DNA of 64,000 bases from Puccinia triticina (Eukaryota; Basidiomycota; Pucciniomycetes; Pucciniales; Pucciniaceae), in the NCBI RefSeq assembly GCF_026914185.1, contig NC_070573.1:248001-312000 (forward strand), read 5' to 3'. Positions 45,355 to 56,407 of the stretch are shown in pieces. Made by a program: the position numbers and the translations under genes. A model generated the notes under the pieces. It did not search any database. It saw only the letters and a list, made by a program, of their open reading frames with translations, and was not told the DNA's origin. Numbering within the stretch: the first letter of the stretch is position 1; the number at the start of each line of letters is the position of its first letter.

Positions 45355-45385
<31 letters not shown>
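45355..45385. repeat. Homopolymer run of 31 G
   Basis: An uninterrupted G31 tract. Length is likely unstable in vivo and uncertain in the assembly; such a run can form G-quadruplex structures. Confidence 0.95.
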
Positions 45386-45386
<1 letters not shown>

Positions 45387-45388
<2 letters not shown>

Positions 45389-48300
45389 GGCCCCGAGGGG
45401 GCTTTTCTGGTGCACTCTCAGGAATTTCATACATCTTAGTTACTACCCTCCCTTACCCAGGAAAAATTTCATACACTTGAAGTGAATTACAGGCCAAAAA
45501 AGCCCATTCATACCATTTTTGTGCCTACCATTCACCAGGGGGGAAATGGTTGCACTCTCCAGAGAGTGCCAGATGGTAACTTCTTTCAGGAAGGCTGCCA
45601 GATGTGAGCTGTGCCTCAGGTTTAACTCAGTCATGTGCTAGCTCAATTTCATGTCCAACTGATATCAATCTCTGCTCTAGTCATGCTTGTATAATCTGGT
45701 GAGTTAACAACACAACACAAGGCTGTGGAAATTGAGATACTTCCAGGCATATTTTCTTCTGTAACCATCAAACATGCCATCTGTTGCAGCAGTGCAATAC
45801 ATGCTTATTCATAGGGATTACACAAAGTACTCCTTGGCAAGTACACAGCACTCATAGGGTAGTACTTTCAGGCTTACAACAAGTGCTCATCTATGGTGCC
45901 GGTGTGGTGGTATAAATGGGTGGGCTGTCAGAGAATGCCCACAAAGCAGCATGGCCGGAAAGCGCAGGCAGCTGAGCTCATCGGAAATCTTGTGCATTCC
46001 TGAGAGAGGAGAAAAGCACACGTGCTTGTATGCTGCTGAGGGAACCTTGAATGTACGACCAAACAAAAGCACATTGAAAGTCAACAGGCGGAGACGGGCG
46101 CGGACCGGGGGACCAACACGGGTGCGGGGAACTGGGGTTTGAGCCACAGTCTAGACGGAGATCTAGCTGAGAGTCGGAGTAGGACTGCGGCGTTTCAAGT
46201 GCACGGACGGACTGGTAGTGGCGCTGTGGTGGTCATACCGGCACAGGCCCTCCAGATTATCAGAATCTTCAAGTCAGCAAGATCAGCAATGTCACCAGCA
46301 AGAATTTGACCTCAAGATCCCTCAAGATCCCTTCTCATACTTTCCCACTTCCTCGAGATTCTCAATCCCTCCCAGATTTTTCCTTATGCTCTTTTTCATG
46401 TTTCTTGGTCCTAACACATGAGTCATGTGGGTTTTGTTTTGGTTGTTTGTGTTGTTTGTTGTTCTTCTTTGCTCTTTCTGTTCCTTTACTTGGTTTCTTC
46501 CTTTCTTATTATGGTTTGTTTCTTGTTTGAGTGTTGTGGTGTTTCTTCTTTTTCTTCTTTTTCCTCTTTTCTTGTTTGATGTTTGTAGTTAGGGATGTGA
46601 TGACATGTCCTGTGACATGTCACTCCCCAGAGTCCAAGTTCAAGTTCAAACTTGGAGGATGGGGCGGCATGGGACTTGCTCTGATCCAAGAGAATTCTAT
46701 CACTTTTCTGATCCGCTGGCAGCATCCCCAGCACTATTCCCAATCCTTATCCCCCTTATCACCATCACCTGATCCTCCTCAAACCAACCACCACCAACAG
46801 TATTCCATCCCCGTTGTCTCTCAAAAATCCCCCCCAACGCTATCACACTTCCTGATCCTCATCTCATTTGCTGGACCACCACGAGGGCAGCCTCAACAGC
46901 ACCTATCCCCTCAACGCTCTGCCTACTGCCTGGCACGGTAGGAGTTCCACAGCCCGGAGTTAGGTGAACCGGGGCAGCGGAAGCGGACATCATCAGCGGA
47001 TGACTTTGGGGTCAAAGCGCTGGGTAGAGACTATCTCCGGAGGCTAGTTGCGGGGTGCAGGAGAACAGGTGTTTGAGATGTGCTAGGCTGGGAGGCGATG
47101 CAGGTGGAGTTTGTTAGTGCGTGGAAGTTGGGTGGGAATTGAGGATGGCGGGGCGAAGAGAGTGGGGGGGAGATGGAACTGGAGGGGACGGCTTTTCTCT
47201 CACTATTCTAGCATTCTACTTACTACTCTTACGGTACCAACATTGTAGCAGTTGTTTTCTCATGTTTCACTTTACAAATTAAAAGCGTGCGGAGAGCTTT
47301 TACCTACCCTAAAATCATACCTTTGCAGAGTTCTTGCGTGCGGAAGCGGAGCAGTTGAACCCTTTTTAGACTAGGCGGATTGTATCAGACTGATGGAGGA
47401 GTGCTGAAGGGATTTGTATGTTGCGGATTTTCAGTGCCAACTACAAAACAAGCCCGGAACTATTCTAGAAAGAAGTTGGACACTCAACTTTATCTATACG
47501 TCCTGCTTTCTATTTGACACCGGGTGCAGGTGCAGGTGCCAGGATCTTGGACTGAACAACAGGCAAGTATTTGGTACAAGTACTCACCATACATCTTTGA
47601 CCCGCAGGTTGTCTTGTTTGCACCACATTTTTACAGTTGGATTAGATGTAATACAACAGTGCAACTGCTGTGCTGCAAGTCAAATTGACCTCTGAGGCTC
47701 TGGCTGGAGAAATTCCAACAATTGCACATATCTGACTGGGGAAATGCCTCCAATCACAGTCCTCTATTGTAGGGATTCCTAACCCCATCTTGGCATTAGC
47801 CACACATGTAATAACCATGGGGATCCCCTCTTGGTTACCTCTTGTCCCTTTTGGTTTCAGCCCTTCCCTTTTCAGCCTCTCATGTGATGTGTAATCTCTT
47901 TCTTCTGATGTTTCACTGTCTCTCCACATTCCAGCCTCTTTCCAGAACTTTCCATCCCAATAAAAATTTCAGCCTCAGCCCCTTGATTGAGAATTTTCAC
48001 TGTTTTATCTTTTCTTCCAGCCACAACTCAGCCCCATAGTATTTTGTATTTAGTCTGCCCTCTTTGGCCCTACCTTTTGTTCCCCATCAGATCTTGCCCC
48101 AGAAATTCAGATAACTGGTCACTATTCAGTAGCCTACCTCATCCCAGTAAATCAGACTGGACAAGCTTGTCAATATCCTTGACTCCTACTATTTGCATGT
48201 TTGAGATAGTAGGATTTGTGGTTTACACTCAAAGGTGAGCAGGCGCAGAGGACTTGAAACTCAGTCGCGCTTAACAGGCCAATGGATCTGCCGGCAAAAT

Positions 48301-48655
48301 ATAATTCTGTCTGGTGTATTGTCAGAGATTGTGATCTTGCCAATCCAGGATCCACAATGCATAAGTGTTGTAGATCCTTGGTTTACATTTCTTTGTGTTT
48401 TTTTATTTTTGAAATACTAGTACAGGGAGAATGGTTGGGAGTGAGGAGATCAGACCAGCACCAAATGAAAGCTGAGGTCCAGAAGTGTCATTTGGCTCTG
48501 GGGCAGGTCTGCAGGAGCTGAGGGGGAGGCTTACTGAGGCTTAATATTTTCCCTCCAGCCATTGGCCATTTCTTTCCCAGCCAACATTTTGACATTACAC
48601 AAGTCATTTGCCGCCAACCACAACGAGCCTCCCACCAGGGTTAAGTTAGACCCGG
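45387..48655. other. No gene recognised over about 3.2 kb
   Basis: Only short open frames. 45951-46142 would encode a basic 63-residue peptide (ends RRRRARTGGPTRVRGTGV) preceded by a TATAAATGGG at about 45911, but without further support. 46560-46720 has TGACATGTCCTGTGACATGT-type inverted words and resembles LTR material. Probably decayed transposons. Confidence 0.45.
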
Positions 48656-48661
48656 CCCGTG

Positions 48662-49555
48662 TCGCACCGCGCCTGGCCTGAATTCAAACGATCATCCTCA
48701 CAAACAACTCTCCAAGAGACCCACTTGGCCAAGAAAGTCCCAAGTTGCAGACAAAAAGGAAGAACAGGGATGGAGCTTCCAACAGATTTCACATCAACAA
48801 ATTCACTGATCAAACAATCGATCTCAAGGAAAGAAAAACTGCACAAACTAAGGAAGAGGAAATTGAATAATCAGAGCGCTGACAAGCAACAACAGTGGGC
48901 CGCTACGCTACAGGGCCACTTAGCATTAGTGTAGCGGCAAAAAGCGCCCGCTCATTTTGAGTAGCGTTAGCGCGCTGTTAGCGCCGCTACGCTGCGCTAC
49001 GTTTCAGCGGCGCTAACAGCGCGCCAATTGTATGTTAGTGTTAGCGCGCCGCTACAGTCACTACGCTACGCTACGCTACGCTGCGCTACAGCGCTTTTAG
49101 CGGAAAAAAAGGCCTTTTTTTCAGCTGAAAGCACTGTGGCGCACCGTAGCGCGCGCTCTTTTGCGCCCTGCGTGTGTAGCGTTAGCGCAATTGCGCGCAT
49201 CTGCGCTAACGCTACGCTAACAGCTAAATTAGCTGCGCACCCTTTGCGCGTAGCGTTAGCGCAGAAAGGCGCAATTCCGCTGATGCTACGCTAAAAGTTA
49301 GCGGAATTCCGCTACGCTACGCCACGCTAACGCTACGGTTAGCGTAGCTGGCCCACCGTTGCAAGCAATCAACTACAAACGCAAACGACAACCAAGACAC
49401 AACTGGCAAAGCCAAGTTGAGTGTAAATATTATTACTAAAAATCAAAGCCAACTGGAAATTCAGACATATTGAAGTAAATTATCAACATGAAATGAAATT
49501 GATGAATAAAACAATCATGATGTTTAGGAAACGAGATTTTAAATTTCGGAACTAT
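48662..49555 (+). repeat. Direct repeat A flanking the hairpin satellite (left copy, split by a MITE)
   Basis: Starts GCACCGCGCCTGGCCTGAAT, ends AAATTTCGGAACT, about 410 bp once the inserted element 48890-49361 is removed. The same sequence recurs at 50832-51243. Several differences are C/T or G/A. A short frame inside (LAKKVPSCRQKGRTGMELP) is kept in both copies but has no known homologue. Confidence 0.85.
48890..49361. mobile_element. MITE-like element rich in GCTACGCTA words, 472 bp, 7-bp target duplication
   Basis: Comparison with the undisrupted copy at 51055 shows CAAGCAA duplicated on both sides (48883-48889, 49362-49368). Ends CAACAGTGGGCC and complement CAACGGTGGGCC are inverted. 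The interior is an irregular array of GCTACGCTA, GCGCTAAC and TAGCGTTAGC. A 7-8 bp target and GTGGG ends suggest a hAT-type MITE. Confidence 0.85.
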
Positions 49556-49621
49556 CACTTCAAACACTACCAGATATCCTGAGTGGGATATGCAGTAAGA
49601 AATCCAGGATACCCTGTATCC

Positions 49622-50834
49622 CAAAGCACACTCTGTCATAGGAGTGTGGCAAAGCACACTCTGTCATAGGAGTGTGCCAAAGCACAATCTGTCATAGGAG
49701 TGTGCCAAAGCACACTCTGTCATAAGAGTGTGCCAAAGCACACTCTGTTATAGGAGTGTGCCAAAGCACACTCTGTCATAAGAGTGTGCCAAAGCACACT
49801 CTGTTATAGGAGTGTGCCAAAGCACACTCTGTCATAAGAGTGTGCCAAAGCACACTCTGTTATAGGAGTGTGCCAAAGCACACTCTGTCATAAGAGTGTG
49901 CCAAAGCACACTCCGTAATAGGAGTGTGCCAAAGCACACTCCGTAATAGGAGTGTGCCAAAGCACACTCCGTAATAGGAGTGTGCCAAAGCACACTCCGT
50001 AATAGGAGTGTGCCAAAGCACACTCCGTAATAGGAGTGTGCCAAAGCACACTCCGTAATAGGAGTGTGCCAAAGCACACTCCGTAATAGGAGTGTGCCAA
50101 AGCACACTCCGTAATAGGAGTGTGCCAAAGCACACTCCGTAATAGGAGTGTGCCAAAGCACACTCCGTAATAGGAGTGTGCCAAAGCACACTCCGTAATA
50201 GGAGTGTGCCAAAGCACACTCCGTAATAGGAGTGTGCCAAAGCACACTCCGTAATAGGAGTGTGCCAAAGCACACTCCGTAATAGGAGTGTGCCAAAGCA
50301 CACTCCGTAATAGGAGTGTGCCAAAGCACACTCCGTAATAGGAGTGTGCCAAAGCACACTCCGTAATAGGAGTGTGCCAAAGCACACTCCGTAATAGGAG
50401 TGTGCCAAAGCACACTCCGTAATAGGAGTGTGCCAAAGCACACTCCGTAATAGGAGTGTGCCAAAGCACACTCCGTAATAGGAGTGTGCCAAAGCACACT
50501 CCGTAATAGGAGTGTGCCAAAGCACACTCCGTAATAGGAGTGTGCCAAAGCACACTCCGTAATAGGAGTGTGCCAAAGCACACTCCGTAATAGGAGTGTG
50601 CCAAAGCACACTCCGTAATAGGAGTGTGCCAAAGCACACTCCGTAATAGGAGTGTGCCAAAGCACACTCCGTAATAGGAGTGTGCCAAAGCACACTCCGT
50701 AATAGGAGTGTGCCAAAGCACACTCCGTAATAGGAGTGTGCCAAAGCACACTCCGTAATAGGAGTGTGCCAAAGCACACTCCGTAATAGGAGTGTGCCAA
50801 AGCACACTCCGTAATAGGAGTGTGCCAAAGCACA
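49622..50834. repeat. 28-bp palindromic satellite, about 43 units
   Basis: Each unit is a perfect hairpin: stem GCACACTCC and GGAGTGTGC around loop GTAATA, plus a CAAA linker. From about 49907 onward some 33 units look identical. The first about 10 units differ: GCACACTCT/GTCATA/AGAGTGTGC alternates with a GTTATA/GGAGTGTGC form, making a 56-bp higher-order repeat. The minus strand has no stop codon in any of its three frames because 28 is not a multiple of 3 and no frame contains a stop; this gives long repetitive ORFs that I do not regard as genes. Confidence 0.97.
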
Positions 50835-51243
50835 CCGCGCCTGGCCTGAATTCAAATGATCATCCTCACAAACAACTCTCCAAGAGACCCACTTGGCCAA
50901 GAAAGTCCCAAGTTGCAGACAAAAAGGAAGAACAGGGATGGAGCTTCCAACAGATTTCACATCAATGAATTCACTGATTGAACAATTGATCTCGAGGAAA
51001 CAAAAACTGCACGAACTAAGGAAGAGGAAATTGAATAATCAGAGCGCTGACAAGCAATCAACTACAAACGCAAACAACAACCAAGACACAACTGGCAAAG
51101 CCAAGTTGAGTCTAAATATTATTACTAAAAATTGAAGCCTACTGAAAATTCAGACATATTGAAGTAAATTATCAACATGAAATGAAATTGATAAATAAAA
51201 CAATCATGATGTTTAGGAAACAAGATTTTAAATTTCGGAACTT
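50832..51243 (+). repeat. Direct repeat A' flanking the hairpin satellite (right copy, uninterrupted)
   Basis: GCACACCGCGCCTGGCCTGA through AAATTTCGGAACT, collinear with 48662-49555 minus the MITE. The last satellite unit runs directly into it (CACAC|CGCGCC). Confidence 0.88.
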
Positions 51244-51540
51244 TAAGCCCAGTTTGACCCCATAACCAATCCACAATTCTAGGCTGGGGGGAGGCCTCTA
51301 GCCTAGCTCACGTGTGCGCGGGGGCTAGGCTAAAAGACCCGCTTTACAATGTCCTCAGGTGCACAGACCTGCACATCCGGTAACAGAGCATGACTGTGAC
51401 CCCCAAGTCCAGTAAGGGATTGGGATTTGTTTTCTCCCCTTGAGCCCAACTGCAATAACAAAATTCTTCACGCTACCCATTCCAATATTTTCTTCCTTCA
51501 CTAATCACACAGAAGACCTCCTTGGGACTCAAGCAATAAG

Positions 51541-51640
51541 GCTGTGCCCCAAAAGCGGGGTTTGGGTCATGCCCCAGGGTCTGGGGCATTGGGATGGGCC
51601 TTAAAAATGCCCTGAACCCCGGGGCATATAGTGTTATTTT
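51541..51640. repeat. Subterminal GGGGCAT repeats of hAT copy 3
   Basis: TGCCCC, GGGGCAT and CCCCGGGGCAT words in both orientations just past the transposase stop, as in the other two hAT elements of the window. Confidence 0.5.
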
Positions 51641-51733
51641 GCAGAAGGAGGATTTCTTTGGGGGTGGTGTCTTTTTTTTTTGGATTTTGTGTTTTTTTTG
51701 TCATTAAAATGGCCATATGTAGTATGTACAGGT

Positions 51734-52225
51734 TTATTTTAATGAAACAAGTTGAGAAGCACAAGCAAGAACCCCAAGGAAACGGGTGTAGGCACTGATA
51801 AAAGACAATAGGATGTTACAAGGGGAATTGAAAGCCTGGTACCATCCCTTGAGACACAACAGGTGCTCAATGTTCCTTGGTTTGAGGGTGGATCGCTGCC
51901 AGGAGACGATTCGTCGGCCTTTGGAGAATACACGCTTGGAAGCCGCGCTTGTTGCGGGGATTGACAGGTATTTACGAGTCATTTTCAACAGGATAGGATA
52001 ATTCTTGTGTCGACTGGCCCAATAGGCGAGGATCTTAGTGCCTTTAGGTTTGGGATCCTCCTTCAAGTAGCGACTGATTTCAGAATTGATTCCCTCAATC
52101 GGTGCGGGTTGATGATAAAAGGCAGTTGCAAAGAAGTTGGAGCCTGATCCGGAGGCTGGGCATTGTGTTTGGGTTGCTAGCAGACTCGGCCGTCCCCTCT
52201 TTTCAAAGCTCCCACTAATTTTCAA
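51734..52225 (-). pseudogene. hAT transposase C-terminal fragment (copy 3)
   Basis: 163 residues covering only the dimerisation domain: EISRYLKEDPKPKGTKILAY, PILLKMTRKYLSIPATSAAS, KRVFSKGRRIVSWQRS, NIEHLLCLKGW. The acidic residue of the SERVFS motif is Lys here (tcc aag for tcc gag), a CGA-to-CAA change. The N-terminal four fifths are missing upstream of 52225, and the tail after GWYQ reads into unrelated sequence. Confidence 0.88.
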
Positions 52226-52945
52226 CTTAGAATGTTATCTTTCAGCAGTGTTGCACCTATGGGTGATAAGTCCAACGCAAATATCTGCAGGATATTCACC
52301 ACGAGCTTGCTTAGAGAGCAACACTCTCAGAATTAAACCGTGGGGATAGTGAACAAGGCTAGGATTTATATTGGAACTGTTCTCCCGATGGTCGAGTTTG
52401 GTTGGATAATCGGGAAGATAAAAGGAAAGATTTTTTTATTTTTGATTTTTTTTCTTTTGTTATATTTAGTCAATTGATTATTTATATGTTGATTTTGTTT
52501 CTTTATGTTGGAGGTTCAGTAGAGCTGAAACAAGAAATTTTCTTTGTTGATTGGTTGTGTACGGCTTTCAGGGTTTACGGGAAAAGGAAAGGAGTATGTA
52601 AGTCTGAGAAGAGCTTGCCGGCTGACTACTATGTTTGATGGTTTGGTATTATTTGTCAAAGGTTACTCTTCTGAATGCCGGCTACTGATAACTGGGGAAT
52701 GTGGAGATGTTATTGGCTCGCCGGTTGACTACTGGGGTTAACGGTGTCGGAAGAGAATACTTGTCAAGGCCGGCTACGGGTGTATGATAAAGATTTTTGG
52801 AATGATTTGAGCTGCTCTAGCAAGAGGCTCATAACCTGTTGGAGGTAGAGCTCAAGGAATCAATGATTTCATTACATACATATGGAATGACTCTAAATAG
52901 TATCTACAAGAGTATGTGACAGGCCACGTAGTCAAGGTCACTGTA
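52226..52945. other. No gene recognised
   Basis: AT-rich with poly-T runs. Short frames only. May contain decayed 5' LINE or hAT sequence. Confidence 0.5.
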
Positions 52946-55606
52946 CATGTCATCTACATGTACCAAAAAGGCTGAGCTCCTTTTTTCAGGCACATCAGTT
53001 GTATTGAGTGGCTGCGACTTGTTGGATGTCCCCCCGGTGGAGGCCTCTTCTTTTGTGGTATACCCCTTTGTCACCTGCGAGGAGGTAACTGAAGTGCTAA
53101 GTAGACTGGCAAAGAAGAAGGCCTCAGGGCCTGATTGCATTCCCAATGAAATCCTCTCCATATGCGCGGCAGAGCCGGCTGACACTCTTGCTACCCTTTT
53201 CAACAGATGCATACGCGAGGACCGGTTTCCCGCTGCCTGGCGCATTGCCACCACAGTCATTATCAGGAAGTTTTCAAAACCGGATTACACCAACCCAGGG
53301 GTGTACCAGCCAATAGCCCTGATCAACACAATCAGCAAAGTCTTTGAGTCAACCCTTGCTGACCGACTTACTTTCTGGGTAGAATCACAAAAAATCATCC
53401 CCAACAGACACTCAGAAGGAAGCCAAGGTAAAGGGTGCAAAGACGCTCTGCTGGCGCTAACTATGTGGGTAAAGCGGAAATGAAGGGAGGGAAAGACAGT
53501 CATGGCTCTGCTCTTAGATGGGAAGTCGGCCTACCCGTTGGTCAACCCCTGCCGCCTGGTTCATTCCCTCCGTCGGAAGGGATGCCCCACCTATTTGTGG
53601 AAGATCATAGGCCGTTTCCTGGAAGGTTGATGCACAAAACTTCGCCTCGCAGATTACAAATCAGCTGAGTTTGAAGTTGATAAGGGGCTCCCGCAGGGCT
53701 CACCCTTATCAGTCATCCTGTACAACATCTACAACTCTGATCTGTTGCTAAGGCAATTTGACTTTGATAGGGATAAGGTGTCTTTAGGCTTCATCAATGA
53801 TGTTGTTGACCTCTCGGCGGGAAGGACCGTAGAAGAGGCCAGGGCGCGATTGAATCAGATAGGGGAGGAGTTGCTCTCATGGGGCAGGAGCCATGGGGCT
53901 ATCTTTGATAGCCGGAAGGCACAATTCGTGATCTTCACACATTCAAAAGCAGTAGTCCCCTTTCCTCTTTAATGACCAGGAATTGGCCCCGCAGCGGGAC
54001 GTCAAATGTCTGGGCCTTTGGCTCAATGAGAAACTGATGTTTGGGAAGCAACACGCACAGGTTAGGAAAAAAGCCAATGACACTCTAGGCCAGCTCCTTA
54101 AGATTGGCAGCTTGGCGTGGGGAATACGTGAGCAGGAGCGTGGGCTTCTGATCTCGGCCGTTCTTGTGCCCAGGGTTCTCTATGGGGCGCAGGTCTGGTT
54201 CACCTCCCTGAACAGGCAGAAAGTTTCAAACATGATCTCATAGAACGCTCGGCGGTGTGTTTCGCGTTAGGGGCTCTGAAGTCCACGCCGGTCAAATACC
54301 TCAACAAGTATCGGCCCTTCAGATGCATCAAAACAACTGCTATAAACCAGATTACAAAATTTTACCTGACTAAGCTGACTAGGGTGACTCACAGGGCTAC
54401 AGCAATAGAGCAGCAGATTCAAACTGAACTTTTGTGGACGGCCAGGACTTTCCCTAGCCTGGTCCACGCCTCCCTCAACCGGGAGGTACTGGCTGGCCTC
54501 GCGGAGAAAAGGCTTGAGGTGGTGAATTTTGTCAACGTTAGCAGGCCCCCATGGCAACCCAAAAGACATATGGAGCTTGTCGTTGACAGGGCCAGCAAGC
54601 AGGAGGCAAAAAAATCAGTGGTATTGTTCCTTGAAACAGTAAACCCCGCTTCTGACCTGGTTATCTTCACTGACGGCTCTGCTCACCCAGAGGAAGGGCT
54701 AGGAGCAGCGGCGGTCTCAATAGATGGAAGTCTGTCTGAACTTGCATTCTTAGGTCCGCCAGGCACGGCCTCCAACTTTGAGTGCAAATCGGTAGGCATC
54801 CGGCTTGGACTGGAGATAGGCAGCACGGCAAATCTCCCGGTAACCGGGGCCCAAATAATCATCTTGATGGACAGCCAAGCGGCCATTGACAGGTTGAGGA
54901 ACCCAAGGGCTCCAAAATCAGGCCAATACATTCTTTCTCAAATCCAGGATACAGCTGACTCTATCCCAATCTCAACACAGATTATGGTCCGATGGTGCCC
55001 GGGCCACGTTGTGATCAAGGGCAACAAGCTGGCCGACAGAAAAGCGGTGGAGGCCAGAGGAGCTTCCCTCCTTGACGAGTCGATCAGGGGCAGCATGTCA
55101 GCCAAGAAGACCAATTTGCTCTGGAAGGAGAAACTATGGAAAGGTTCCCCGTGAATGACCTTTCCTGTCCAGGTGGCATTCCATCAACTTTGCTCAGGGC
55201 ACGTCCATTTGAATGCTTTCCAATTCAAGTGCAGTCAAGCTCTATACCCAATTTGCTTGGAGTGTGGGGTCCCCAAAACAGTGGATCACTACCTTGTCTC
55301 TTGTTCCAGGTACACCGGGGCTAGGGCAGTAGCCAGGACAATCCTCCGCAACAAGAGGATCACCACGGTCACAACCCAAACTCTCCTCCACAACCCCTTG
55401 GCCTTTCTGGCCACAAAAATCCTCCATCCAACTCTTGGCCAGACTCCCTCAATTCCAACGGGAAAGCAAATTTGGGGATACCCTTTGAGATCCCCCTTCC
55501 AGCTCTTTGGATCCAACTTCTCCCCACGGGTTCTTCCCTTTTTCACCCATCTTTTTCCTCCTTTTTCTTTCTTCTCTTCTAAATAAATAAATAGCAAAAA
55601 AAAACT
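52946..55606 (+). pseudogene. LINE (non-LTR retrotransposon) ORF2 relic: RT, RNase H, zinc knuckle
   Basis: RT blocks read in several frames: LAKKKASGPDCIPNEIL, YQPIALINTISKVFES, then ALLLDGKSAYPLVN and KGLPQGSPLSVILYNIYNSD. The catalytic box is FINDVVD where FIDDVVD is expected, one Asp lost by CGA-to-CAA. RNase H is open and complete (IFTDGSAHPEE, ECKSVGIRLGLE, ILMDSQAAIDRL, GNKLADRKAVEA). The C-terminal knuckle CLECGVPKTVDHYLVSC follows. Frameshifts or stops occur near 53470, 53650, 53970, 54243 and 55150. The 3' end is AAATAAATAAATAGC plus an A run (about 55583-55606). The upstream endonuclease domain is missing, as in a 5'-truncated copy of the I/jockey/Tad type. Confidence 0.92.
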
Positions 55607-55607
55607 C

Positions 55608-56064
55608 TCAAAAGCAAACTCCCAGAAAGCCCGTTAAAGTTCTCCCCTCTATTTTCAATTGTAAGGCTGTGTGGTTCTGCTACGTAGTTAAATTTGCTAG
55701 CTAGTTGAATATGCATAGTGCGCAATGTTAAATCAAATCTGCACTTTTTTAAAAAAAAAAAAAAAAAAAAAAGAAGCCCCTTAACCCGTTCATGGCCTGT
55801 TGTTATTTCATTTATTTTCATTGTCTGGGTGCAAGTCGCACGTACAACTGGGGGTTTTATGGTAGTTTCACAATCTGAGATGCGGGCGAGACAGGGCCCG
55901 ATGGATGCAAGAGAGTTGGCAGCTTTGCATCCATGATCTGAGATGTGTGCGAGACAGGGCCCGATGGGCGACGGGCGTGAGAGTGGGGAGCCCAATCCGA
56001 GAATCCGACCAGATATTCCGGATATCACGTGACCGCTACCGGATATTCCGCGCGGGAAATCCAA
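55608..56064. other. Intergenic, upstream of CWF18
   Basis: Contains A25 near 55750 and a direct repeat of GCGAGACAGGGCCCGATGG (about 55887 and 55950). No gene seen. Confidence 0.5.
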
Positions 56065-56407
56065 AAATACATGACATTCGCCCGTTCTCCCGCCCCCCGG
56101 AGAGGTCCCCGGTAGGCTGTTATGGATCCCCAAGACCCGCGCAGGTGTCTGGGTTGATATGACACTTGACTGACAACTACCACATCCGCCGCTTCAACCA
56201 AGACTTGCTGCACTCAGTTTGATTCAACATTGCGACCTTTCTCCTGGCCATGTCAACTACAGAGGCCCGAGCTACTGATTCGCCCGCTACGAGTATAACA
56301 GATGCAATGCAAGCGCGGGTCGAAAAACTACGGCAACTGCGTCAGCGAATGGTAGGTCGATTTGCTATAAACTTCCGGCGCTTTTATCTGCATGTTTTTC
56401 TGATAAA
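56065..56407 (+). promoter_or_regulatory. Duplicated promoter, 5'UTR, exon 1 and intron 1 start (CWF18 copy)
   Basis: 343 bp matching 58417-58759 with five mismatches and no gaps by my count. It starts AAATACATGACATTCGCCC and ends TCTGATAAA inside intron 1. Common content: about 185 bp of upstream DNA, start codon, 34 codons, donor GTAGGT and about 56 bases of intron. Confidence 0.95.

Noticed and set aside
48659..48934. Basic 91-codon frame
   Set aside because: It lies in direct repeat A and its end differs from the A' version because of the MITE; no homology seen, so treated as repeat sequence.
49622..50834. CRISPR-like array
   Set aside because: Units are contiguous with a constant 4-base linker and no unique spacers; the genome is eukaryotic.
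49832..50960. Three overlapping minus-strand frames of over 300 codons with a 28-residue repeat
   Set aside because: They are the three readings of the 28-bp satellite; absence of stops follows from the unit sequence and not from coding selection.
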